A DNA stretch of 64,000 nt from Torreya grandis (GCA_037957365.1 JARHVA010004251.1:1225001-1289000), one strand, 5' to 3'. Positions 1-13,731 are shown, counted from the first letter of the stretch. Numbers and translations: made by a program. The notes: a model not told the origin generated them from the letters alone.

Positions 1-720
1 TACTTTATAATGGTATAAACATATAAGGTCTAAATCTATTTCTAACTTGGAAGAGTTGGTTAATGTGTTGGTCTAAGAGTTTCAATCCAATGATTTACTT
101 GAAAGCAACTTACTTCACTTTATCAATTGCAAACAAGTAAAAAATGAGATTGCCTAAAACTTTATCAAATGTTGGAAAGCCTTAGCTCAAGAGATTGAAC
201 ACAATATGATTGAGTACAACCTCTTCTACCTTTTTAATAATGCATTAAATTTAAAATTATAATACATTGTTAGGGCTCTTTCTCCAAATTCACTGGAGGA
301 AGCCTTATACCAAGCTTAACACAAGACTACCTTATAAGACAATTCAATCCTTCCCAACCTAAGCTTGACACACAAATGCTTATAAGACCCAAAAATAAGC
401 ATGATAATGACAATGGTTTCTATGGTACTTATCATTCTAAGAGAACCATCCATGTTATTATGCCTAGAAGCTCCAATGAAGTGAATCTCTCCCTACTTAT
501 AAATATAGTTCCCTTCAAACATCCTCATCCTCCCTCACAGGTCAACAGTTGTGAATCCAACAACATATTTCCATATATGAGATTAAAAGATACCTTTATA
601 TACCCTATCGTATAGATATAGATCATTCCCATCCTAATGATCATTGGTGTGATCCCAAAAAAATTGTTGGTTTCACACAAATTGGGGACATTCTCATGAA
701 AATTGTAAGAAACTTAGACA
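1..720 (+). pseudogene. decayed LTR-retrotransposon Gag with zinc-knuckle remnant
   Basis: In one broken plus-strand frame, 91-336 reads as a Gag capsid tail: a helix-rich stretch interrupted by stops, ending in YIVRALSPNSLEEALYQA at about 265-318. This resembles the end of the plant retrotransposon Gag domain, where 'R..NP.TLEEA...A' is typical. Further on, 665-706 reads CWFHTNWGHSHENC, matching the CX2HX4HX4C knuckle variant common in plant LTR-element Gag proteins. Several stops and frame changes separate the two parts, so no protein can be made. The left part of the element lies outside the window, and nothing recognisable as protease or RT follows. The family is inferred from short motifs only; the superfamily is uncertain, Ty3/gypsy being more likely. 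Confidence 0.55.
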
Positions 721-3120
721 CCTAGCTTTTTGAGTTCTTTCTTAGTCCAAAATTTGATCACAAATCCATTATTATAGAGCATCACCAAGCCTATGATATG
801 GTAGATGAGGCCCATGACTCCAAGATTAAATGATAAACACTTCACCAAGCCAATGCTCACCTTACCATCTATTTTAATCCTCTTCCAAATCATGCTTAAA
901 GTTAACAAATGAACAATCAAAATTAAACCTCTTCCTAACAACCTATCAATGTTGTTGAAACCATTGTTAACTCTCATAATTATAATAATAAGGAAAGCTT
1001 GGTGAACATGAAAAACATGAAGCATGTTGTTTCCTACATTGATCATTATCCTCTTCAGATGGACAACCCTTATCTAGCTTATAAAATAGTTCAAGATTAT
1101 TCTCCATATCATTTTTTAGCTATTATAACTCATGAAATTATTACTTCTATACTTTTTGATAGCCCAATTATGTTGGCCACCATGATATAATTCTATGTGG
1201 ATCATATTATATTAGCCAACCTAGTATAATTCCCTATTCTCACCAATTTATCAACAAACTCACTGTTGTCAATTAGACTCGCACCCTTGTGAAGGTAGTT
1301 TTAGGCCTTCACAGTCTATTGCAACATGGAAACAATCCTAGGTTGTGGGTAACCTAATAAGTGGATTGAATCTCTAGATTCTAAGGGCTATCTCCTTTTG
1401 GTGTATCAATTAAGACCTTTATCTATGCTACAAACTGTTTGGAAAAAGTAAAAAATAAACTTGAATGAAAATCCTATCTAGTGATGGTGATACACCTAAA
1501 TTTTGAATTGATCCACTCAATCTGAGCTCCTAAAAATAGTGATCTAGACAAGAAAAGGGCTGAACTTTCAACTCTAATTGACCACTATGCATAAGTATTT
1601 CATGAAAAGGATTTATTTGGTGATTAAAGTTTGAGGGAAATGATGGAATATGCCTAATTTAAGGCACTAAAAAATCACTTATATCCACTATAAACTCAAC
1701 CAAGAGACATCAAACATAGAACATGACCTACATAAATTGATCAACTATGTTGCTAGATAAGAATCAAGACTTGACAAGGAAGATAAATTCTATCACTTAT
1801 GCAAATCACTGACATGAATACACTATACCAACATTATGAAAAATAAAAATAGTCCTTATATTAATCTAAAAAAAGGTTACAAACTCAGTCTTTGATATAA
1901 TTTAATCTTGTCAAAAGAGGGATACAATTCAAGGTTGAAAAGCCAACTTATATAGAAAAGATACAATAGTTAAGAGGATGGCATTGAAAATAGAATAGGA
2001 GATCAACTAAGTCAAACTTGTGATATCAAAACCTTCAAGTAAAATATACTCTTGTCTTATGCCATTACATGAAAATTTCTTTGGCATTGAAAATGATGAA
2101 GAGTCCAAGTTTGAGTCAAACTTTCATTATGCAAAATGCTATGGCAATCTCCAGATATAGACTCAACTTAAATTCCTTGAAACATGAGAACAATCTCCTT
2201 TGCATGAAATCAATACCAATGTTGAACTTAGAATTCCATTTGAAGGGATGAGGTGGACCCAATTTTGAAAAGTCAAGATCTTACATGGAAAGCCATGCCA
2301 CAATATTCAAAGGAATATACCTCTTGATTGATCCTGAAGCAGAGTTAGAATAAGAGGAGTCCTCCTTTGCATGGAAATCATGGGTGGATGTGGCACTTGA
2401 TAACCAATCAAATCTAAATTAAAAATAGTCAACTCCAAAATAAGAACAATTAACTCCACTTGCATGAAAAAGATCTTTGAATATTGAGGAGCATGCATAA
2501 AGTCCCTTCTCAAGTCCTTGACATTTATTGGCCTCTTGTTCTCAACTCTTCATTTCTGCATGCTTTGCTTCAAGCTTGGGGCACTTGCATGTAGACTGTT
2601 TGCTTCTATCCCTATTTATTTCCATAGAGTTTTCTTTCTTTCAGACTTTTTAGCATATCTGTTTTGGATTTTCCTTCCCAAAAATTATCTCTTTTTGTTC
2701 ATTTCCTTCTTGGTTTCTTTCCCCTTTGCCTTGGATTTCCTCCTCGGTTTCCTTTGTTTGGGTTTTGTAATGGAATTTTTAGAAGGGATTCTAACCCTTC
2801 AAATTTTTTTCTTGTCACTTCCCTGAAAGAATGGACCCTTCATCTTTTGATAAATGCCCTCTGGGCTTTTTGAAACGTCCTTTCAGGATTTTTATAAAGT
2901 CCTTTTTTAAAGGTTTTCAATGCTTAGATAAAACATTAAGTCAAATGAAATAACTAATATGACAAAAATTGAAGTATTATATGCAAGATTGAAGTCTTCT
3001 TTTTTCTATCCCTTTTTGAAAATGCTCTAAGCAAAAGCGAAATGGCAATGCTATGAAAAGCTTTAAATGATACGAGTGGCAATTTTCTTTGTGGAGTCAA
3101 AATCATCAACACTCAGTACA
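721..3120. other. unassigned AT-rich DNA, probably old retroelement debris
   Basis: No reading frame longer than about 110 codons is present and none resembles a known protein. Two copies of a short motif of the form TATRTTRGCCAMC lie at about 1169 and 1208; related motifs recur at 3150-3330 and 22015-22440. A pyrimidine-rich stretch at about 2590-2830 gives overlapping leucine/phenylalanine-rich open frames, which are composition artefacts. This is most likely the continuation of the decayed element at the left edge, but I see no motif that proves it. Confidence 0.4.
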
Positions 3121-3149
3121 GTCTATTTATTTAACCACTTTAAATCCTA

Positions 3150-3335
3150 TTGTATTGGCCAACTTGGAAAATCATATTTTCATGATTCTACCTCTACCGT
3201 ATTGGCTGACTTGATATAGTCTACTTATCTACCAAATTTCGAATCTACTATATTGGCTATGTCGATACAATCTATTTATAACATTTTTGTGTCACCAACT
3301 ATATTGGTTAAGACAATATGGTTGGCTCAGCCTAC
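3150..3335. repeat. degenerate ~50-bp tandem repeat
   Basis: The word TATTGGCY/TATTGGTT recurs at 3153, 3200, 3251 and 3302, with spacings of 47, 51 and 51 bp. Each is followed by a similar RACTTGATATARTC-like stretch. It ends immediately to the left of the LARD insertion site, so the LARD inserted into or beside it. The same word family occurs at 22015-22440. Confidence 0.45.
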
Positions 3336-3339
3336 CTCC

Positions 3340-3344
3340 ACTAT
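3340..3344. other. target-site duplication ACTAT (left) of LARD
   Basis: ACTAT directly precedes the left LTR and is repeated at 15237-15241 directly after the right LTR. A 5-bp duplication is the usual integration footprint of LTR retrotransposons. Confidence 0.88.
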
Positions 3345-4005
3345 TTTTACATCCTAATTTAACTCTAAGTTTTATAACCTTTGAATCCATGGATTAAGTG
3401 GTTATTATCTAAATTATTATTGATTTGATTTGAGCTTTATGACATTTATTATTATGGGATAGTGATATGATGATTAGGTACATGATGTGACAACTATACT
3501 TTCTTATTTATTTACATTATGGATATATATTGGTTAGTTATGCATCATTTGTTGATATATATGATGACTTGGACTAACTACCTACTTGTTGTGAGATAGA
3601 TGCAAGTTTGATCCTACCCTCAGAGGATGGTGAGGGAGAACATCATCGGAGAGGATGGAGTAGATGGAAGAATTGAGAGATATCAAAAAAATTGCTAATG
3701 ACCCTACACACACACCCAATAGATTTAAAATGTTATATGCATGACATGTTTTAAATGTTAGTACATAGTTATAGAAATCTTGTTTCTGATTATATTTTGT
3801 AAGTAGATTTAGTTCTTGATATGCATATGATTACATAAGTTTTCTTTACTTATAGTTGTCTAGATTTTAGAGAATTAAAAAAAAAAATAGATATTTAAAA
3901 TTAAATATATTTATAAACTAGTGTAATGTCTTTAAAAATGTCTTTGAATGTTTAGCTCACTGATTATTGATATTCAAGATAACAAAAATAAGACATGTAT
4001 ATAGC

Positions 4006-4008
<3 letters not shown>

Positions 4009-4075
<67 letters not shown>
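4009..4075. repeat. (TA)n microsatellite in 5' LTR
   Basis: About 33 uninterrupted TA dinucleotides. The equivalent position of the 3' LTR (11175-11216) carries (AC)21 instead, so the two LTRs expanded different motifs after insertion. Confidence 0.95.
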
Positions 4076-4078
<3 letters not shown>

Positions 4079-5128
4079 AGTTACTTAAGAAGAGCTTGAA
4101 CTATCTTAAAGTACTAACCTAGAGTTAAGTTGATCTTAAACTTAGTTTTTGAACAACATGCATGAAATTATGTTGAAAGTTAGAAATTAGATTTCATTAT
4201 TTAATTATTCAACATAAACTTATGTTTTAGATAAATTGAGAAAAGTGACATAATGATTTAATATTAATTAATAAATTTAAATTAAGGATAGACTACAACT
4301 TTGGATAAAGTAACAACTGCAGTTAGTGAAATTAAAAGGAGAGTAAAATACCACGCATGGGAGCAAACTAGGAGACGATATCATGCAAGAGAAGATCCAC
4401 GATAGATTTAGAGGTGAATGATTTTATAAATATATGTTAGTGAAATTAAAAATAAGGGCATAAAATAGGATATACAGAGAGAGAAGGAGGAGGCAAATTG
4501 GGGAGAATTAGAGAAAACAAGCAAGAGGTAACTTCATTGTTCAGGCAAATCCTTATAAGGTTAGTTTTGTAATTCATAATTATGTATTTAGTATATTTTG
4601 GAAAAAAAAAGCAACCAATGAATTAGACTACACTTAAATTATTGGTATTTTATTTCTCTTAAAATCTTGGCTAAATATAAACTCAGATTAGACACAACAT
4701 GGCTGAGTGCATAAACCCTTAGTTGAGGTTGTAGATTTCCATATAGATGATACTTATAGATTTTAAACTTTGTCTCAGTCCCAAGCATTTAATATTATTA
4801 TACTTATATAATTATAAATGTATTATATATATTTTAGAAGTACTTTAAAATTATGCTCTGTGAAGATCTTGAAAGTGTAAGCTTAGGTTACGAAAATTGA
4901 GCTTTGATATTCTTAATCCATAGTTGGTTTTCACCACTAGTTCTAGGCATTGTTTACGGTACAAGATTTGTTTATTATATGGAATCATTTTGATTAAATT
5001 ATGTGAGAAAAATTACATAGTGTAGTCCATATTTAAAGTTGATTTTGTTAATTTATATTGACCCACCAGGATTTGAACCTAAAACATTACATTAGCTTGT
5101 TGGGGCACTGTACTGCTAATAATTATAT

Positions 5129-5335
5129 TGAAATGTTGAGTCATTAAAATAAAATGCTGAGTCATTATATTGAAATGCCAAGTCATTATATTGAAAATTC
5201 GAGTCATTAAAATGAAACACTATCATTATATTAAAATATTGAGTCATTGTATTGAAGTGTTGAGTCATTATATTGAAATGTTGAGTCATTATATGAAACA
5301 CTAAGTCTTTATTGAAATGTTGAGTCCTTATTATA
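5129..5335. repeat. ~20-bp minisatellite in 5' LTR
   Basis: About ten imperfect copies of a unit close to GAGTCATTATATTGAAATGTT run head to tail. The same array is present at 12262-12470 in the 3' LTR, so it is part of the element and predates insertion. A spurious repetitive open frame on the minus strand is a by-product. Confidence 0.85.
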
Positions 5336-8092
5336 ATTGAAATGATGTATCCTAAATAAGAAGTGCATCTTTCTTAAAATAATAATTATTGTAAGTGGAA
5401 TGCATTGTGTATATTCTAGAGAAGAAAGAAATTAACAAAGAAAACTATGTTTCTTCTTTACTGTAAGATTGAATATTCATTGAAAATTTAATTTTGCCTT
5501 GGATTTCTATATTGCACTGCCAACCAAGTTGAGATACCAGCTCAAGTTGTACTTTAATTAAGAAGCATGATTATCATAGGATCCTTATGAGGATAGTAAC
5601 ATGAGTAAAATATTAAAATGGTTTGTTATGAACTCACACCTTGATCGAAAATCAATGTTGAAATGCTTTATATACTTAGTTAGGTAAGAAATAGTAAATG
5701 TACAAAGGAAACTATGTTTCTTCTTTAGCACAAGATCGAATGTTGAGTGGATATAGATTATGCCCTAAATTATTTCAAAAGAAAAGAGGCCACATTAATT
5801 ACTTAAATCAAATATTTATTTTTATAAATTAGTTACAACCTGAGTATCATTTTACTATAGTTAGTTGAATATATAAATCCTAGGATAAGAGTTATTATAT
5901 TAAGTCTTAAGCCTTAGGAAGGTCAACATTTATCTTGTGAATTTTCATATATTAGAATATTAAAATGATAGATGTGGGTATCAGATATAATATAACATAA
6001 ATATATATGAACTGGATTAATTGAATCATAACTTAATAACTTACTATTTTAGTCTGGTCACGAGAGAGAGACCTTGTAAATTAGGATAATTACATCCTTA
6101 TGATCAAATGTTTTTATAGAGGATCTTACTCATGTAATTTTGACATGTTGTTAATAAATATTATGATCATGTGACATAAAACTAAGATTATGAGATAATT
6201 GTTTCTCAACCTTGTTTTGATCCTATAATCTGTGTCAGATTAATTGATGAGCCTTAGTTAATCAATGAATAGGATGTGACTACTTATATTTGTAATCCAT
6301 TGTCATATGGTGACCGTGATTGAAAATGGATGTTCATTATTTTTAGAAAGATGAACATAGTTTTATAGTTTTTGAAATATCATTTTATATTTGAGTAAAT
6401 AATAACAAAGATAGATATTTTTGTAGAATATTACTATACTCTTGTTTGATTAATACTTTATCTCGAATTGATATAGTTATAAGATCTAAATCTCTACTAT
6501 GGATTTGCTTAGAACACTCATAGAGGCCAAGTAGTATATCTGTAGGCACAATAACATTATGCAAATATGTCAATAGGGTCAAATTTGTAGAGTCATGTAA
6601 AGATGAAAGCTCATGTACAGTATAGATATTGTGAAAGTATTAATATAAGTAAGTAATAAGACATTTATAGAATAAATTAGTGCATTATGATGTGTTCCTA
6701 GTGATTATGTCTTCTTCTGATTATTATTTTTATATAATAATTTAGGTTATGCATGGGTGGTATAATACTTTAATTACTAGACTACTATTTAAAAGTGTTA
6801 GATTAATTATTCGTGTTTGAGTAAGGTGCTCATGCATAAATATCTATGATATTATGAGATGTCATAAATTTTTATAATATTAATGTATGTTATACTTAGA
6901 TGGTACATACTATTTTTGTTATGTCTAGACTCACACTTATGTGAGTATATGTGTATTAGTTATTACTTGAACAATATGTTTGTGACAATTAATAGGACAT
7001 TATGTATACGTGCATACAACCTTGAGAGTATAAAAAATGCTATGTTAGACTTTTATGTGTTGGTATGACTTACTTTATTATATCTACTTGATTGAATAAA
7101 AGCTTATGGTTTCATGTATTTAAGATTTATTTGTATGATTGATTGAGGAAAATTAGTAGTTATGCCTTAAATCACTAAAATATGATAATATGAGTTATCA
7201 TGGGGTGTAGTTTGTATGAAACTTATAGTGGTAGTTGAAATATGCAGTTAAATATGTATTTTACTTGGGTTGTATAAACCATAGTCATTATTTATAGTAT
7301 GAGTTAGATAATAATGTAAGATTCATTCATACATTGAAGAAATAAATGTATACTTTGTTTACTCCTATGTTTAACATGTGATGTGATATGATTGCTAATA
7401 GGATGAAAATTATGTGAATCTTAGGGATAAATAATGTAGTAAGACATTATATTTTGGTATGTATGATTTACATGTTTGTATGATATCTTGCAATAGAATG
7501 AGTTTTCTATGATACATCACATGTTTAGTTTTAGAAATAATAAAACACTTGGGTACTTGCTTGTTACTCTGGTTTCTTGCACTATAACTATCTACTCATC
7601 CATGAAGGGAGGGATATTCCATGATGGGATTAGCATGGTGAATCATTAGTATGTAGTTGGTGTGGAAAAGTGCTCAGATGATGGTTTCCCTCCCACATCA
7701 ATACTACTTATTTAGAGACAACGCTTGAAATTATTAGAGATACACGAGTTGGTTTGATTCGAGATTTGGAGGGATTGGTATCTATTATTTATATTAACGC
7801 TAAATGCCTAATGAAAATATAATTGTATTTTATTTGTATATACTTGAACAATAATTTTTATATTAGTGGACTAGCTGTGGCTAAGTCCTAATGTATTTAC
7901 TTTCCTTGTAATTGTAATATATGATATTGCATTCAATATTGGAATTTGAAATTGTTATTTTTATAAGTTGTTGATTATATTTTTGGATAAGTTATTTAGT
8001 ATGGCTTTGGTTTGATTGAATGAATGTCAAGTAATTAGTTTTAAAAAAAATTATTGCATTATTCTAAGTACAACTTGAAGGGTTGCAACATT

Positions 8093-8104
8093 TGGTATCA
8101 GAGC
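8093..8104 (+). promoter_or_regulatory. primer binding site, tRNA-iMet type (LARD)
   Basis: TGGTATCAGAGC, complementary to the 3' end of plant initiator tRNA-Met, starts two bases after the left LTR. This is the usual primer for minus-strand cDNA in plant copia and gypsy elements, and it fixes the element orientation as plus. Confidence 0.92.
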
Positions 8105-10170
8105 TATGGCTTGAACTCTAGGACCTACTGAGTCCATTAACATTTTTGTACCTTTATGTTTAGCAGAGAGGAGAAATGTGTATGTATGTATGGTATATTA
8201 AGTGTATACCTTAAGAAAATTTATATCCCATTAGGGTTGTTAAAGTGTTGGTTTATCAAGTGTCTAGTTGGTGATGGTTATTGAAGGTGTTTAGTTAGGT
8301 GAGTACATAGCATAGTTCATGAGTTGTGAACAAGGTATCTCTACCATATTCTTGATCTTTTAGATAGAACACCTTGAGTTTGATTACATATTTCATGGTA
8401 ATCGAATCACCTTCACCATTTGTATTTTATGTTGTGGGTGTTTTTAAAAGCATAGAGTGTTTTTCATTTAAGTATTTATGCATTAGTTTTATGTCTTACA
8501 TACACAAATCTTAGAAGTGGGAAATCCCATAATACCATTCTAGGTTGGCACCTCCTAGTGTGGTGGGAATTTTCTTGTAGTTAAATGTAGATGTTTTGAT
8601 TGTGAATTTATTTGTGTTAAGAGTTTGTGAATTAACAACCTTATATTATGTAGACTTAAGAAGAAGTTTCATTTCTCTTAGTTATATTAGAGGTGAGTTG
8701 TTATTCTCTGAATATCCTCTTATATAATTTTAAGCTACTGAGAAGATTCATATTTATAGGATGTTGATTTAGTGTTTTCTTAAGCGAAAACTTGTTTTTG
8801 AATTGTTATTTTGATCTTATTCCCTTGATTTTATGGGATAGTGTTTTCTACTTATTATTGAAGGAAGTTTTAGGATTGGATGGATTAATGCATCTTTGAA
8901 GTTAGTATTTTCATTTTGGTTATGGAGGTAGGTTATGATAACACCCTTACAAGTTTGGTAAGTGAATAGTGATTTGGTAACTTGAGTTGCAGTATTTTCT
9001 TTTACCATGTGAAGGTATGTAGGTTTTTTTTTGAGATGTTAGTTCTCTACTTTTCACTTGTGAATTTTTAGAGTCACTATTTTATCTAACTTGTGACATT
9101 GATCACGAGAAGCAACGAACCTTGAATTTATATTAATTATAATTGATTCTAATTATTATGTTATTAAATACCTTTATTTAGACTAATATTATTCTCTTTT
9201 AAAATCATGTTGTTTTGAAGAGTTTTATATGTACCTTTTTTCGAGAAAAAGTAAGGTATAAGATGTGCAGAACATCTTGGTAGTCTAAAAGGGTGGAGAA
9301 AAACTTTTAACTTGTTGAGTTTTAGCTGAGCAAATATGGAGACATTGTCTCACTTGTTCCTTTATAATGTTGTAAGGAAAATATAATCCTTAGCCTTTAT
9401 ATGTTATGTTAATTTTGATATTATTTTCTCTTGGCTATGAATATAACACTATAGGTTAAGTTGTGAAATATGATACTAGTTGTGTTTGGCTATTGGTGAC
9501 CTAATGCAAGTGCAGAATGACTATTTGATGTTTCTTGTATGTATGTTAATACTAGAATAATTTAGCATATAATATCACTTTCTATGATCTATTAGTATAA
9601 ATTTGTGTTTCATGGAACCTTGTGCACATTTTGGAGATTAATAGGTCATGGAGACCTAAGGGAGGAATGGTGAATTAGTAATCTGAGTTCTAAGTGATAA
9701 GATTATATCTTACTTAGACTCACAATGACTTGGTAGTTACTGAGTTTAGATCTGATATATGAACTTTTCGAATCTAGGATTTGATAGATGAACTTGTCAA
9801 ATTCAATCGTATGGCCATACACATGTATACTATGGATGGGTATTCCATAATTTTGTATACTTTTAAAATGTAGTATTTTCAATTCCTATTCATCATCATA
9901 CTTGCCAGGATCTCCCTAGAGTAGTGAAAATATTGACATGTTATACTTATCTTAAGATACACATAGTAGCGATAGTATTAACTTATATACATGATTCTTG
10001 CCAAGTTCCCTAAACACTTTTCTCTGGGATGAGAAAAACACTATCTAGGTTAGAGAGATGTGTGGAGGGACTGAAAGGTTTTATGGAAATCTCCCTTGTT
10101 ATTTTTTTTGGCTATTATGATGATCTCATGTGTTTTTAGGAAGTCAGTGAAACTTTTATCAAGATATTAT
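8105..10170. other. LARD internal domain, apparently non-coding
   Basis: About 2 kb between the primer site and the pol-tail relic. No Gag, protease, RT or integrase motif was found in any frame, and open frames do not exceed ~65 codons. Structural RNA signals such as a packaging region may be here, but none can be identified from sequence alone. Confidence 0.6.
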
Positions 10171-10174
10171 AATC

Positions 10175-10345
10175 TTGTCTTATCATTTCTTGACCCCGAA
10201 GAGGTCATGAAAGAACCAATCAGAGTAAGTGACAATCATAAAAATTGTTTGCATAATAAAAAATGTCACAAAATAGGGTCTTGTGGGACCAATACTCTAA
10301 GGATAGTGCTACTTGAGAATACTATGATGAGTTCTACAGGTTGTT
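10175..10345 (+). pseudogene. vestigial pol C-terminus (chromodomain-like) in LARD
   Basis: An open frame here contains LDPEEVMKEPIRVSDNHKN. After a frame change, 10278-10316 reads VLWDQYSKDSAT followed by TGA (where Trp is usual), then E. This resembles the end of chromovirus polyproteins, where 'EEPI.VLD....LRNK.I..V.V.W......EATWE.E..M' is typical. It lies about 130 bp before the polypurine tract, the expected place for the end of pol. All upstream pol domains are absent. The identification rests on motif order and position, without a profile search. Confidence 0.6.
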
Positions 10346-10460
10346 TTTGTATTTATTTGCATGATTTGATACTTGATACTATGTTTTTTATTCTATTAAA
10401 CCCTGCTTGTTATTTAAAAGTATTGTTTGAATAAGTTTCATCAGGATGATGATTAATTTT

Positions 10461-10471
10461 AGGAGGGAGGA
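10461..10471 (+). promoter_or_regulatory. polypurine tract (LARD)
   Basis: AGGAGGGAGGA directly abuts TGTTAC, the start of the right LTR. This is the expected plus-strand primer site. Confidence 0.88.
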
Positions 10472-11068
10472 TGTTACATCCTGATTTCACTATAAGTTTT
10501 ATAACCTTTGAATCCATGGCTTAAGTGGTTATTATCTAAATTATTATTGATTTGATTTGAGCTTTATGGTATATATTGTTATGGGGAAGTGATATGTTAA
10601 TTAATTACATGATGTGACAACTATACTTTCTTATTTATATATATTATGGATATATATTGGTTAGTTATGCATTATTTGTTGATATATATGATGATTCAAA
10701 CTAACTACCTACTTATTGTGAGGTGGATGCAGGATTGATCCTACCCTAAGAGCATGACAGGGGAGAGCATCATCAAAGAGGATGGAGTAAATGAGACAAT
10801 TGAGGGATGTCATACGAATTGCTAGTGATCTTACATATACAAAATAGATTTAAAATGTTATATGCATAACATGTTTTAAATGTTAGTACATAGTTATGGA
10901 AATCTTGTTTCTATTTATATTTTGTAAGTAGGTTTAGTTCTTGATATACATATGATTGCGTAAGTTTTATTTACTTATAATTGTCTATATTTTCGAGAAT
11001 AAATCAAAAAATAGATATTTAATTGATATTATATTTATAAACTAATGTAATATCATTAAAAATGTCTT

Positions 11069-11131
11069 TGAATGTTTAACTCACAAATTATTGATATTCT
11101 TGAATGTTTAGCTCACAAATTATTGATATTC
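11069..11131. repeat. private 32-bp tandem duplication in 3' LTR
   Basis: A unit beginning TGAATGTTTARCTCACAAAT is present twice head to tail. The matching place in the 5' LTR (about 3943-3980) has a single copy, so the duplication arose after insertion. Confidence 0.85.
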
Positions 11132-11173
11132 AGGATATCAATATAAGTAAGACATATGTATATAACAATTATA

Positions 11174-11174
<1 letters not shown>

Positions 11175-11216
<42 letters not shown>
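11175..11216. repeat. (AC)21 microsatellite in 3' LTR
   Basis: Pure AC run at the position equivalent to the (TA)n of the 5' LTR. Confidence 0.95.
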
Positions 11217-11219
<3 letters not shown>

Positions 11220-12261
11220 ATAAATAAATAATTAACCTTATTTTAGTTACTTATGAAGAGCTTGAACTATCTTAAAGTGCTAACCTAGAGTTAAGTTGAT
11301 CTTAAACTTAGTTTTTGAACAACATGCATGAAATTACATTGAAAGTTAGAAATTAGATTCTATTATTTAATTGGTCAACATAAACTTATGTTTTTGTATA
11401 ACTTGGTAAAAGTGGTGTAATGATTTAATATTAATTAATAAAGTTAAGGATAGACTATGACTTTGGATAAAGTGACAACTACAGTTAGTGAAATTAAAAA
11501 GAGAGTAAAATGCCACGTATGGGAGCGAATTAGGAGAAGATAACATGAAAGAGAAGGGCCATGACATATTTAGAGGTGCATGATTTTATAAATAAAGGCT
11601 TGTGAAATTAAAAATAAGGGAATACAGTAGGATATATATAGAGATGAGGTGGAGAATTGGAGAAAGCAAGCAAGAGGTGACTTCATTTTTTAGGTAAATC
11701 TTTATAAGGTTGGTTTTGCAATTCATAATTCTGTGTTTAGTGTATTTTGGAAAAAAAAATCAACCAATGAATTAGACTACGCTTAAATTATTGTTATTTT
11801 GTTTCTCTTATAATCCTAGTTGAATATAAACTTAGATTAGACACAACATGGCTGAATGCAAAAACCCTTAGTTGAGGTTGTAAATTCCCATATAGATGAT
11901 CCTTGCAAATTTTAAACTTTGTCTCAGTCCCAAGCATATAATATTGTTATATTTATACAATTATAACTATGTTATATATATTTGAGAATCACTTTACAAT
12001 TATGTTTTGATAAGATCTTGAAAGTGTAAGCTTAGCTTATGAAAATCGAGCTTTGATATTCTTCATCCATAGTTGGTTTTCACCATTGGTTCTAGGGGTT
12101 GTTTACGATGCAAGCTTTGTTTATTGTATGGAATCATTTTGAATAAATTGTGTGAGTATAATTACATAGTGTAGTCTATACTTAAAGTTAATTTTGTTAT
12201 TTTATATTGACCCACCATGATTTGAACCTAGAACGTCCCATTAGCTTTTTGGGGTATTATA

Positions 12262-12470
12262 TTGTTGAGCATTATATTAAAATGTTGAGCCATTTAAATG
12301 AAACAATGAGTCATTATATTAAAATTCTAAGTAATTATATTGAAACACTGAGTCATTATATTGAAATGTTGAGTCATTATATTGAAACATTGAGTTATTA
12401 TATTGAAACATCGAGTCTTTATATGAAACATCGAGTCTTTATTGAAACGTTGAGTCCTTATTATAACTAT
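12262..12470. repeat. ~20-bp minisatellite in 3' LTR
   Basis: Partner of the array at 5129-5335, with the same unit. The small plus-strand open frame crossing it (a run of MSHYIETL-like repeats) is a by-product of the period. Confidence 0.85.
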
Positions 12471-13729
12471 AGTAATGTATCATAAATAAGAAGTGCAACT
12501 ATCTTAAAATAATAATTATTATAAGTGGAATGCACTATGTATATTATGGATATGAAATAAATTAGCAAAGGAAACTATGTTTTTTCTTTAATGCAAGATC
12601 GAATGTTCGGTGGAACTTTAATTTTGCCTCAAATTTATATATTGTGTTGCCAGCTCGAGTTGCATATTAATTAAGAGGCATGATTATCATAGGATCCTTA
12701 TGAGGATAATAACACAAGTTAAGTATTAAAGTGGTTTGTTATTAACTCATACCTTGATCAGAAATCAAAGTTGGAATGCTTTGTATACTCGGTTAGGTAA
12801 GAAATAGTAAATGTACAAAGGAAACTATGTTTTTTCTTCAGCACAATATTGAATGTTGAGTGGGTATAGATTATACCATAACTTATTTCAAAATAAAAGA
12901 TGCCACATTAATTACATAAATTGAGCATTTGTTTTTATAAATTAATAATGACATGAGTATCATTTTACTATAGTTAGTTGAATATATAGATCCTAGGATA
13001 AGAGTTATTATATTAAGTCTTAAGCCTTAGGAAGGCCAATTTTTATCTTATGAAGTTTTATATATTAACACAATAAAATGATAGATGTGAGTATCAGATA
13101 TAATCCAACATAAATATATATGAATTGGGTTAATTGAATCATAACTTAATAACTTGTCAATTTAGTCTGGTCACAAGGGAGATACCTTATAAATTAGGAT
13201 AATTACATCCTTATGATCAAATGTTTTTATATAGGATCTTACTTATGCAATTTTTACATGTTATTAATAAATATTATGATAATGCAACATAAAACTAAGA
13301 TATGAGATGATTGTTTCTCAACCTTATTTTGATCCTATAATCTGTGTCAGATTAATTGATGAGCCTTAGTCAATCATTGAATAGGATGTGACTACTTATA
13401 TTTATAAGCCATTGTCATATGATAAACATGCTTGAAAATGGATGTTCATGATTTTTGGAGAGATGAATAGAGTTTTATGGTTTTTAAAATATCGCTTTAC
13501 ATTTGAGTAAACAATAACAAAGATATATATTTATGTATAATGTTACTATACTCTTGTTTGATTAATACGTTATCTTGGATTGATATAATTATAGGATCTA
13601 AATCTCTACTATGACTTTGCTTCGAATGTTCGTAGAGGCCAAGCAGTATATATGTAAGCATAGTAGTGTTATGCAAATATGTCATCGGGGTCAAATTTGT
13701 AGAGTCATGTAAGGATGAAAACTTATGTG

Positions 13730-13731
<2 letters not shown>

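Larger units (their letters stand above)
3345..8090 (+). repeat. 5' LTR of LARD
   Basis: Matches 10472-15236 throughout its length, starting at the (T/G)TTACATCCT block and ending GGGTTGCAACA just before the primer site. It contains a (TA)n tract at 4009-4075 and a ~20-bp minisatellite at 5129-5330. It has no significant open frame; the small frames present are not shared with the partner LTR. Confidence 0.9.

Noticed and set aside
5129..12470. Spaced-repeat array considered as CRISPR
   Set aside because: Units are contiguous ~20-bp minisatellite copies without unique spacers, and the DNA is plant nuclear.
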